DNA of 64,000 bases, from the NCBI RefSeq assembly GCF_000005505.3, contig NC_016135.3, forward strand, positions 6,589,501 to 6,653,500, read 5' to 3'. Below the pieces are notes generated by a model. It had not been told where the DNA came from. It did not search any database and worked only from the letters and a program-made list of their open reading frames with translations. Positions 10,548 to 20,333 of the stretch are shown in pieces. Positions within the stretch are counted from its first letter, which is position 1. Each line of letters starts with the position of its first letter. This stretch comes from Brachypodium distachyon. Taxonomy: Eukaryota > Streptophyta > Magnoliopsida > Poales > Poaceae. A program made the translations under genes and the position numbers.

Positions 10548-11927
10548 GTGGTTCAGAACCTCCCAATTAATAAATCCCCTGGTCCTGATGGATTCAGTAA
10601 TGAATTCATGAAGAGATGTTGGCCCATAATTAAAGATGATTTCTATGACCTATGTCACCAGTTCCACAAGGGGGAGCTTACGTTGGACAGTATTAACACC
10701 TGGTTCATTTCTCTCATCCCTAAGAATAACAATGCCATGAGTGTGAATGAGTTCAGGCCAATCTCCATGCTTAACTGCACACTTAAGCTTCTAACTAAGC
10801 TCCTTGCCAATAGGCTTCGGGACTCCATCATGCAACTCATTCATCAAAATCAATATGGCTTTATCAAGTGCAGAACTATACAAGATTGCCTTGCCTGGGC
10901 ATTTGAATACATCCATGCATGTCATAAATCTGGTGAGGAAATTATCATCCTTAAGCTGGACTTTGAAAAGGCCTTTGACAAAGTAGAGCATGCTGCCATT
11001 TTACAAATCCTGCAGGCCAAGGGTTTTGGAAGTAAATGTTGTAGTTGGATCAAGTGTATTCTGGACTCAGCTACTTCACAAGTTCTCCTCAATGGCATTC
11101 CTAGGAAGATGATCCACTATAAAAGAGGTGTAAGACAAGGAGATCCACTGTCACCACTGCTTTTTGTGTTAGTTGCTGATCTCCTGCAAACTATTCTGAA
11201 CTATGCCATGTTACATGGTCAGATTGCCAAGCCTATTCCCACTACTGAATGTCCTGATTTCCCTGTTATTCAGTATGCTGATGACACCCTCATCATCATG
11301 CAGGCTGACACCTCACAACTGCTTCTGCTACAAGATATACTGCTTCAATTCCATGCTTCTACAGGCCTAAGAGTCAACCTTGAGAAATCTAGTCTTATTC
11401 CCATCAACCTTCAAACTGACAAGGCTATGGAACTTGCTGCTATATTTGGTTGTCAAATTGGGGCACTTCCTTTTACATATCTTGGTCTTCCGATGGGTAA
11501 TACCAATCCTAAAATTGTGGAATTTCTCCCACTAATCCAAAGAGTTGAGAAGAGGCTCACTTGCTTTTCATCTATGTTGTCATATGGGGGAAGACTACAA
11601 CTTGTAAATTCTGTATTATCTGCCCTACCATCCTACTTTATGAGCAATTTCCTTCTTCCTGCTGGAGTGATCTCACAGATTGATAAATACAGAAGACATT
11701 GTCTTTGGCGCGGGCAAGATCTTACCAAGAAAAAAACCCCATTAGCTGCATGGGAATTGGTATGTAGACCTAAGAAGGAAGGTGGCCTTGGTGTCAAGAA
11801 CCTGATGACACAAAATAAAGCTCTCCTCATGAAGAATGCCCACAAATTCCTCAACCATTTTGACTTGCCTTGGGTTCATCTTGTTTGCGAGCTGCATTAT
11901 CCCCATGGCAACCCTATGATCCAATCC
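10548..11927 (+). pseudogene. LINE A reverse transcriptase domain
   Basis: A 460-residue open frame covers the RT of a non-LTR retrotransposon: NKSPGPDGFSNEFMKRCW, FRPISMLNCTLKLLTKLLAN, IILKLDFEKAFDKVEHAAIL with the first catalytic Asp, GVRQGDPLSPLLFVLVADLL, and the catalytic box VIQYADDTLIIMQ. After RT come FTYLGLPMGN and LQLVNSVLSALPSYFMSNFL of the thumb/connection. It is uninterrupted until the LTR element inserts after GNPMIQS. This is the best-preserved frame in the element. Confidence 0.92.
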
Positions 11928-13829
11928 TGAAAGGGAAACCTTGCCCCTGTATGGGTTTTGATGAATGATGACAACATGGTTGAGGAACTAATGAGTTACA
12001 CGGAGTGTTTCAGGTTTTAGTTCCTCAGAAGAGTTGGTTTAGCCAGCATCGACGACCCCTAAAAATTGAAGTACAGGTACTGGCTTGAAGTATGAAGAAC
12101 TCAGTGAAGAACGGTGAAGAATGTGAAGCGTAGCTTTCTTCATAGGTCTTTCCGTAGCTTTCTTCGTTTCTTCGCCATTTGAAAACTTTAAGTCCTACAG
12201 TCCTATCCGTCCGTAGTTTGAAACTTTTGGTTGTGTTGAAGTATAATTAATATTGCCTCTTGCATGAGGATTCTGCAATGCCTGTAATAAATTTAATCTT
12301 CATACATTTTCGTTCCTCATGCATGCATGTTTACTTCAATACTTGTTGGTGCTGCATCCGTTTACTTCAATTTATGAGCATGTATGAATTCTTATTATTG
12401 CTGCTCTAACCTTGCACACAATGCACACCCTTGCTTCTGAAGAATATGAAGATTTCCTCACACTCCAAAAGCTCTTTGCACTTGCATTCTTAAATAGTGC
12501 ATATCTTCAGGGAGAGTCTTCATATAACTCAGAAGCTAAAACCTTCACACTTATTTTTCTCATCTTTGAAGCTTTAACCAGTGTTTTCATCAAACACCAA
12601 AAAGGGGAAGATTGAAAGGGAAACCTTGCCCCTATATGGGTTTTGATGAATGATGACAACATGGTTGGGGAACAAATGAGTTACACGGAGTGTTTCTGGT
12701 TTTAGTTACTTAGAAGAGTTGGTTTAACCAGCATCGACGACCCCTAAAAATTGAAGTACAGGTACTGACTTGAAGTATGAAGAACTCAGTGAAGAACGGT
12801 GAAGAACATGAAGCGTAGCTTTCTTCATAAGTCTTTTCGTAGCTTTTTCTTCACTCGAGTATAGGAACGCCGTACTATTAAGGGGGGTTTGAAGTGTGGA
12901 GCTGGTTCAGGTGAAACCTATTCTTCATGTTCAGCTTAGGCGAAAACCATTTTCTATCTGAGTGTTTTTTGTCGGAGTGAAGAATGAAGCATTTCAGGCT
13001 TCACAGAAACTTCCGCGTGAAGTCTTCACTCTGATTTCAAATGTGTTTGAAAATCTTTGTCGTGTTACGCTTTGACCACGTAATCTAACCGTTGTGAGAC
13101 AAAGAGATAAAGTGTGAGCTGGAGTCTCAGAGATCACTTTATCCAACGAGTCACAACGGCTAGATCGGCCGTGGCCAAGGCTATATAAGACGACCCACCC
13201 CGAACGGGTTCGGTGGTGATCCTCAGATAGTTATTTTGAAGAACACCTGAGAAAACCCTTAGAGCTGAACTGAGCATGAAAAATGGAATCCCCTCTCTAG
13301 CCGAGCACTTGAAACGTGTTACTCTTGGTGATTGGCATCACCTAGACGGCTTGGAGTCAGTGTTGAAGAGTAATCGAAGCTTGTGATTCGCCATCAACCA
13401 GTCTGTGAAGGTCCAAAGATCACCTCAAGATCTACCACGAGTAACTGGGCGAGTCTTAGGTCTTAGCTCAGGAGGATTGGGTGGACTTGTGTGTCCGCGA
13501 GTCTTGTGTGAATCAGCCCCCTCAATGCAGACGTAGGATTGTGCCAACAATCTGAACTTCGGAAAACAAATCCCCGTGTCTTCATGTCCTGGTGATATCG
13601 TTCCTCAATCTCATACTTTCTGTTGAAGTACAAATTGTTCTTACTGTTCTTGTCTTCACTGCTATTGCTTAAACTTGTTCATCTTTCTTCATTCCGCTGC
13701 TACTCTAAAATTGCTAAGTAAAATCTTTGTTGTTGAAGCACTGTGACTGTCTTCAGTCTTCAGTCTTCACTTTTGAAGAAAACTTAAAACTGGTCACATT
13801 CACCCCCCCGTGACGTACTCGATCTTTCA
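11928..13829 (+). mobile_element. Internally deleted LTR element (1.9 kb) with perfect target duplication
   Basis: The element begins TGAAAGGGAAACC at 11928, ends GATCTTTCA at 13829, and is flanked by AATCC on both sides (11923-11927 and 13830-13834). The first about 240 bp are repeated from 12613 after a polypurine tract (AAAAAGGGGAAGAT). Only the first part of the 5' LTR remains; the rest, the primer site and the coding region are gone, leaving about 440 bp of non-coding internal DNA. The LTR ends resemble those of the copia family at 37358-38719 (TGAAAG...CTTTCA). Confidence 0.85.
12613..13829 (+). repeat. 3' LTR of the deleted element (1217 bp)
   Basis: Starts TGAAAGGGAAACC directly after the polypurine tract and ends CTTTCA. 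A CTATATAAG promoter motif lies at about 13182-13190. The partial 5' LTR copy (11928 to about 12170) matches its first 240 bp with scattered differences. Near its end is a CACCCCCCCG tract, as in related LTRs in this window. Confidence 0.8.
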
Positions 13830-13834
13830 AATCC

Positions 13835-14702
13835 CCAAATGCCTCTTTTTGGTGGAGAGATATCTTGAAAACCTTGGACTGCTGCAAGAACTTGGCCACA
13901 TGTACTGTCTTCTCTAGAAAATCTGTCAGTTTTTGGAAAGATAGATGGTCTGATAACATCCTTTTTGAGAGATGGCCTCAGCCGTTCTCATTTGCACATG
14001 ATCAGGACATTTCTGTGCATGATATCCTTACCTCTCAGGACAGGATTGGACTGTTTGTACTTCCTATGTCAGCTGTTGCTTTTGATCAGTTCAACCAACT
14101 TACTGACCTTATTGATCAAATTCCAGTCTCTCAGCAGCAGGATGGCTGGGCACTTAGAGGGGTTGCTATTGGTTTCTCCACTGCCAAAGCCTACGACAGA
14201 CTCATTGATCACATTGACATTCCTGCTACTTTTATGTGGATCTGGAATTCTTGTTGTCAACTTAATCATAAATTCTTCTTATATCTTATGATCATTGATA
14301 GGCTCAACACCAGGGCCATGCTTCATCAGAGGCTTACTCTGATTACACTTGTGTTCTCTGCAATGGCGTGCATCTGGAAACCAGGGATCACCTTTTCTTC
14401 CATTGCCAGTTCTCCATCGCGTGCTGGAGATACATATGCCCCGCATTCACTCCACAACTCAATGTGCATCGTAACGTCATGGAGCTCAAGAGACATCTGG
14501 ATGTTCCGTTCCATATGGACATTGTTGCCCTGGTTTGTTGGAGCATTTGGAGGACCAGGAATGACTGCATCTTCAACAATATTAGGCCGTCCTTTTATCG
14601 GTGCCGGCATATCTTCAAGGGAGAGCTTAATCTTGTCTTTCATAGAGCCAAAAGAAAGACTTACTCTAATTTCAAAGATTGGATTGATAGATTTAGATGA
14701 CA
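13835..14702 (+). pseudogene. LINE A ORF2 C-terminal region with zinc-binding module
   Basis: After the insertion the frame continues SFWKDRWSDNILFERWPQPF and HDILTSQDRIGLF. A frameshift near 14330 moves the rest to the 14368-14700 frame, where HLETRDHLFFHCQFSIACWR is the C-terminal zinc-binding (zf-RVT) motif of plant LINEs, followed by CWSIWRTRNDCIFNNIRPSF. It ends at a stop near 14702, the natural ORF2 end. Confidence 0.85.
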
Positions 14703-14815
14703 TTTCACTGCTGGCTCGATAATTTTTCATTATTGGCCTTGTAAATATTTTATTTTCATATATAATATATTTGCAGTGGATCATTGATCCATTGTTTTCC
14801 CTAAAAACAAAAATG

Positions 14816-15408
14816 TAGTCATGTACTGATTTTTTAGTCTTTCCAGTGTTCCCTGTTCTGACAAGGTGTATTGCCCCTCGGGCTTCCTTTTGGGAATATA
14901 TTCATGTGGAAATTCCACGACCCCCCATCTCTAAAAAAAAAGAGGGAATCAAAACAGAAAATCTGAACACTCCCGTGGAAGGAATTCAACAACCAATGAT
15001 GACGATCAGCGAGCAATTAAGTCGAATAGAAGTGTTTCTGTGGGCACATGGAAATCCATTGCAGCCACCGTCTCCTCCAGAAGTAGCGATTCAAGGTACA
15101 TCATGGTGGAATTCAGGTCCACAACATTTGGGTAGCCACTATCCACATTATCCAATTTCGGTCTAGATGATCTTCATGAAGGCCAATGAAGCGTGAAGTA
15201 CGGCCTTCACCTGGTGCAATAATGGCTAGATCTAAAGTTTTCCGCAAATCATTAACCTTTTTGAGAGGATAGCATCAAATGTGATGTCTCCTAGGAGGTA
15301 ATTGACACGCTAGAGACGTTTTATACTAATGCGCATGTATCCATTCATGCAAATGATGGGGTTCCCCACCTTCTTGGAAAAAAAATATTGTGTTTTGCTA
15401 ATAGTTAC
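14816..15408. other. Unassigned segment between LINE A and the solo LTR
   Basis: A 106-residue frame (14846-15166) is present but shows no recognisable motif, and an A-rich stretch (14934-14943) lies near its middle. The DNA may be the internal or flanking part of another degraded retroelement. I see no gene here. Confidence 0.4.
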
Positions 15409-16347
15409 TGTTGGGCCACCCTCTACATGGAGGTGAACTTTCAGCCCATCAAACAGCCACAAGCCTAGTGCTTGTGAACCGTTGATCTCAACCCCATCCA
15501 ACGGCTAAGATTGCTCTTCTTGTTGTATATAAGGAGAAGAAGGAAACCCTAGCCACCAAAAAGAACCTTAGTCCTGAGAGTGTGGCTGCCATTGTGAGGG
15601 CAAGAGAGCGCAACACAAAGAACACAACCTATGAGAAGAGAGGAAGAAGTAGCTAGAGCTGATTTCTGTCTAGATCGGTGACTCCATACCGGTTGTCTTC
15701 AAGCTGGTGGTTGAGGACTCAAACGTGTTTGGATTGGCTCCAAACTTGGTGAGCTTGTTCCTTACTTTGAGAACTTCGATCTGGTTGGCCGGTTTGAGTG
15801 TTGGGTCAGAGTAGCATCAGATTTGAGAGTGGTTTCGTCAGCTTGGTGACTGCAGTTTCAAAACAGAGTAGTTTTGGTAGACGAACAGTTATGTAGGCAA
15901 ACTGTGTCCGATTGAGCTGAAATTTGGAAGGCTTTTTGAGGACTCGTGGATCTACTTGTCTGCAGAATTTGGTGCTGTCTGAATCAGCGGTTTAAGAACA
16001 GTTGATAGAATACCGAAGGGGACAAAAGCTGTGTCAAGTCTGCTTTGTTGTGGTTCTACCTCTCATGGTTGTTATTGTGATTACCGGTTGGTAATGTGCT
16101 GAGTGTGTTGTACATCTCTAGATGTTTTAGAGAGACTCTTATACTCATTTGCACATCCACTATGTGCAAATGAGGAGGTTTTTTTACTCCTCACGTTGAG
16201 GAGGTTTTTCCACATTAAATCCTTGTGTCACTTGTGCATGTTGATTGTATTTATTCCGCTGCTTACTTGTTGGTTGAAACTATCCTCAAAATTCATTGCA
16301 AGTTGAGGGGATTGTGATTTGCTTTATTGATGTCCCTATTCCCCACA
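15409..16347 (+). mobile_element. Probable solo LTR (939 bp)
   Basis: Begins TGTTGGGCCACC and ends TTCCCCACA, the TG...CA ends of an LTR. Flanks are GTTAC (15404-15408) and GTTCC (16348-16352), a 5-bp target duplication with one mismatch. A TATATAAGG promoter motif lies near 15523. The last 150 bp contain TTTTTCCACATTAAATCCTTGTGT, paralleled by TTTTCCACGTTAAATCCGTGTG in the copia LTRs of this window. No internal region or second LTR is adjacent. Confidence 0.6.
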
Positions 16348-16665
16348 GTTCCATATCAACTCCACAAACCGCAAAGAAACTTTTATAGCAGTCACCTTGT
16401 TATTTATCACTACAAATATGTTTTAGTAGAGAAATATATCATCCCTTGGTCATGAAGACCTTTACACGAAGTCCAAACCGTTCTATTACAGTACATACCT
16501 ATCGCTTGTGGTACTGCCTCATACTAAAACAATCACCTCCATCCACATCTATAAAAGGGGTGTTGCAAAAAAAAGGGCGGCAAAATTATGACATACATAA
16601 GATAGACCATGCAAAAGACACTAGGTGATTCGAAATAGGTGACTGACGAACATAACATCGTTTTC

Positions 16666-18704
16666 CTAATAGCTCATCGAACTAAGTGTCGGGCTTCGGA
16701 TAGCATCAAGCTGAGAGAGAGCAGCCTCGATCATCTCCTTTGTCTGGAAGCGGTCCATATCATCCACCTGAGAGAAACGAGGTAACTTAAGTCAAGAGAG
16801 CTAATACTGATTTAGATATAAATACAAGGATGATGATAGAAAACAAAGACTATTGGTCATCTTCATTATAATTGATTCATCTTTTATACTGTAGATAAAC
16901 ATGTGTCGGTATTAATTTATTGAAAGATTTTCCTAATTCCACTGGTGTCAGGTGACACTAGTGCTTAGTACATGCCAACTAAGGTCCCTGCATAAATAAA
17001 TCACTGTAGCGCATATCATCCTAAAATCAAATCTCGGAAACGAAATTCAAAATCATATACGAGATCTTTCTATGGTTTGAAACCACACAAATTGGAATCC
17101 AAAGTTTATATATTGTGTGTGATTCTTATATTTAAATGTAGTCCAAATCTAAGTTTTCTACTCCGTAGTATTGATTTTTGCCGTGGAGCCTGCTCTTAAA
17201 TGGACCTGCCCTGAGCCAGTCCAGGGCGTGAGGTCGTGTGAGCCGAGACGATGGCGCTTCGAGATAGCAAACGAGTGGAGAAGAACCACGTGCGGTTCTT
17301 TTGGGAAGCAGGCATCTCGTTATCAATCAAATTTAGAAAGCAAAAATATCTGTGGATGGATGGAAAGCAGACAAAAGCATCTTCCAGCGAGCGGGAGCAC
17401 GTGCAAGTCGTTCTCCACGGCTGCTCCCCCAAGCAGCACGTTGATGTTGATGCTTCCGCGACAATTGGCATCAAAACCACGTGCCGATCATGTATGTCAA
17501 CATCGTGGTGCTGAGGCCGATGCATCCATCCCGTGCTTAATGATTGACATGTGCTAGTGTTGTGGATACTTAAAACAAAACGAGACAGATCACGCGGGAC
17601 CAAAACTGGAAGCCCTGCTGCTGTGTGGATCGGGGATGATGTGGCGTCCGTAGCCGTAAATGCAACAGAGCAACTTCCTTTTGACTAGAAACATGAGTAA
17701 GTCTGCCCAAAAGAGGACGTTTAAAGTGGTAGAGTGCGATGGTAAAAGTCAAATTCAGCAAGAATCAACCCCCACCAGAGAGTTGAGTCGAGTCCGTGAC
17801 GTCAGGGCGCCCCACGTCATCTTGACATCAAAGAATGGAAAACAGAGCAATCTCACGGACAGTGGAATTGTTGCTGCAACAGTGAATTGGTGTACCTCGA
17901 TGAAGAGCGTGTGCATGAGGCATCCGGAGACGGAGGTGATGTTGGCGGTGATGACCCTGAGTCGGAGCTCCTCGAGCAGGCGGCACACTTTGGGCATGGC
18001 GTCCCGCTGCTTGCTGCACGTCACGCTCACCACCAGCACCTTCTCCCCGACCTCCGACACGCGCACCTCCAGCACCTCCACGGGCGGCGACGGCGAGGGC
18101 GCGGTGAACAGCGCGTCGTTCAGGGACGACACCGACAGCGCCCGCTTCACCTTCTTCGCCGAGCACACCTGCTCCTCCATGACGCCGCCGCCGCCGCCGT
18201 ACTCCTCCGACTCCACCTCTGCCGCCATCCGCCGCTCCTCCGCCTGCAGCTTCTGGATGTACTCGATCGCGTCCTTGATGATCGACGCCTTGTCCATCTG
18301 CAACCCACAACCATCAGAAATTCAGAATGCTGCTCTCGGGCAATGCCGATTGCAACCACGGACGGCGGCTCTGTTCCGTGCTCTGCTCTGCTCACCTTGG
18401 TGATGTTGGGCACGACGCTGCGGAGCGCGTAGAGCTTCTCGTTGAGCTTGCGGCGGCGGTCGCGCTCCATGAGGATGTTCTTGTTCGCCCCGCCCGTCCC
18501 CGTCGCCGTCCCAGCCCCGGGGGCCATGGTGGCAGCCCCCGCCGGCGCCGAGGACGAGTGGGACCCGTCGGGCGAGCTCGAGTCGTAGTAGGACATGGCG
18601 TCCTCCGTCGCCCCGGCCAAGATGCTGTCGACGAGCTCCTCCGACTCGAGGTACCGCTGCGTCTCCCAGTAGTAGGCGAAGCTGTCGCCCATGTCCGACT
18701 CCAT
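16666..18704 (-). CDS. bHLH transcription factor, bHLH35-like, with ACT-like domain
   Basis: Three exons on the minus strand give 270 aa: 18704-18396, 18297-17896 and 16767-16666, all joined in phase 0 with GT-AG introns of 98 and 1128 bp. The start at 18704 ([20 protein letters not shown]) was chosen over an upstream in-frame ATG at 18779, because bHLH35-type proteins begin with this acidic YYWE segment and the upstream ATG lies in the likely leader. Residues 75-125 form the bHLH ([20 protein letters not shown], then [18 protein letters not shown]). The basic region keeps Glu and the Arg pair but lacks the usual His, so E-box rather than strict G-box binding is expected. Residues 176-258 form an ACT-like dimerisation domain. 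The third exon ends [10 protein letters not shown], like the SPTLS tail of Arabidopsis bHLH35. Nuclear regulator; targets unknown. No defects seen. Confidence 0.92.
16768..17895 (-). other. Intron 2 of the bHLH gene (1128 bp)
   Basis: Donor GAG|GTACAC at 17895 and acceptor TCTCAG|GTGGAT at 16768. If the donor were ignored, exon 2 would run on into 47 residues with no family similarity before a stop, which argues for splicing here. The intron contains a GC-richer central part (17160-17560) with short open frames but no recognisable coding motif or transposon. Confidence 0.8.
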
Positions 18705-18819
18705 GTCTTCCTCTGTTTCCTCGCTTGCTGCTGCTCTGCTTTCGCGACTGTTGGTTTGGTTTTCAAATCTTTGGCTCACTCTTTGTGCAGGTGCTCGCTC
18801 AGTTGCGGCTCTCGAGCCG

Positions 18820-18827
18820 TTTTATAG
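18820..18827 (-). promoter_or_regulatory. TATA box of the bHLH gene
   Basis: The minus strand reads CTATAAAA, about 115 bp upstream of the chosen start codon. This gives a leader of roughly 80 nt and supports the start at 18704 as the first useful ATG, although the ATG at 18779 could lie in the leader. Confidence 0.7.
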
Positions 18828-19779
18828 CGAGCTGGCAGGTGACGCGGACGCGCTCAGGTCGCCGTGTCCGCGTGACGACCAGGCGGAAAACGTGGGGAAA
18901 TACAGCCACGGCCACTGTCGCGCACGCGCAAGCCAAGCCAACCCACTACTCCTGCTGGCCCGCCCGCGCGAGCACAACGTGCGCCATTTCTTTAATTCAT
19001 TTGCTAATCTCGCACATGTACCAGTACTACTCCGTTTCCTGGTGCCGGGACCACGAGTGCCTCTTCGTCTTTATCCCATCAAACAGAATACTCGTTCCTG
19101 TGATATCTATCGTGTGTCAGATATTTCCACATGGTAAAACAAACAATATGATTGTTTTTTGGCAAAGGGAATCAGAGAGAATGGCAACTTGAGAGGCACC
19201 GTGTGTTAAAACATTTGTTGTTTCGTGATAACGGAAGTTTAGGATTAATTATGTCAGGGAGTTGAGAAACATTCCAACATTTAAAAAAACACCACTGAGA
19301 TAGAAATTCGAAGAGAATTGATTGCCGAAAATAATCTCGTCCGTTTATCATAATAACTTATGTAATGTTCCAAAGTTAACACCCGATGAACTCAAAGCAA
19401 ACAGGAATATAATTTTCTCATCAATTCCCACGTAATTTTCCATCACATACCCATAAGGGATAGGATTTACAAATCATTTTTCATATTTAAATATATACAT
19501 CAAAAACACACTTTTCCAATCACTTTGCTCATGATTTAGTTCTGAACTCATGTTGGATCGCTGCTTTTAGCACAGTTTTCTCCTTTTGTTTTCACATGTG
19601 GAATCATCTTTTTATAAAGGGGAAATTGGTTAGGGGACACCGTTATTTTGTGGTTTTCGATCAAACACACCGCCCGAATGTGAATTTGCTGGTTACCATT
19701 ACAATTTTGTGGCCATTTGCTGAAACACACCGCCGGTCTAAAAACGGAAAGTTGACCTTTCGGGGCTGCTCATGACGTT
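18828..19779. other. Upstream region of the bHLH gene and intergenic DNA
   Basis: The first 150 bp are GC-rich promoter sequence. From about 19140 the DNA is AT-rich with no credible open frame. 19630-19740 contains repeated CACACCGCC-type motifs (AAACACACCGCCCGAATG and GAAACACACCGCCGGTC) whose origin I cannot assign. Confidence 0.5.
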
Positions 19780-20333
19780 TTTTATTTTTGCTTGGGAGGG
19801 TTGAGGACGAAGCCCCTTTTATAGCTGTTCAAAATCCAATCGTTATGACCAATTTCAGTCAGACCGGTACCTGGGCGGAGGCAAACTAGACTACCGGTAT
19901 ACGCAGCTGGATTCCAGTAGCATTTGAGTACTGAACCAGTACCTGGGCAGAAGTTCTGCCCACCGGAACCTCCCCTTAATTAGGCGGTAGTACCGGCTAA
20001 AACTGAAATTGTTTGACAGATTTCGCAGGATTAAAGTAACTCTCAACTCAAAACTGGGTTTAGGCTTTATGTGGGTGCAATCTAGTAGATTTGTGTACGT
20101 GAAGTTGATTCACCCAAAGCTTTCCCAAATGGACTCACTCTTTATAGTACGGATTTTCCTACGACTCGATAAAATAAAAAGGCGCAAATCCTGATACGTT
20201 TCTTTCCTTTTTGAGAGCGATGAATCGTGTCACAACACTAGTTATCAAATATGAAAACACTTGGCGCACGATTAGTCCACAAGTTATGTTATCATTAACA
20301 CCAAAACTCATTAGGGATCGAAATGACCTTTCA
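19780..20333 (-). mobile_element. Truncated 3' LTR of a minus-strand copia element
   Basis: Matches 38140-38719 of the complete LTR of the same family, with many shared stretches such as GGTACCTGGGCGGAGGC-like and AACTGGGTTTAGGCTTTATG. On the minus strand it begins TGAAAGGTC at 20333, immediately after a polypurine tract (AAAAAGGGGGAGAT at 20334-20347). Its downstream part is missing: similarity stops at about 19780, so roughly 0.8 kb of LTR was lost. Confidence 0.8.

Larger units (their letters stand above)
9850..14815 (+). mobile_element. LINE (L1-type) remnant A, interrupted by an LTR element
   Basis: ORF2 sequence runs from 9850 to 11927 and resumes at 13830. Removing 11928-13829 plus one 5-bp target copy rejoins the frame exactly. 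The left end is cut by the copia insertion at 9849/9850, so ORF1 and the endonuclease are not in the window. The 3' end lies near 14815 after a short A-rich tail (AAAAACAAAAA). Confidence 0.85.

Noticed and set aside
16617..16640. ACACTAGGTGATTC near the bHLH stop, resembling the Helitron-like end at 43169
   Set aside because: The GC-rich hairpin segment is missing and the sequence lies in the gene's 3' untranslated region; the match is probably chance.
17828..18432. Long open frames on both strands across bHLH exon 2
   Set aside because: They are GC-rich shadows with low-complexity translations; the bHLH/ACT frame explains the region.
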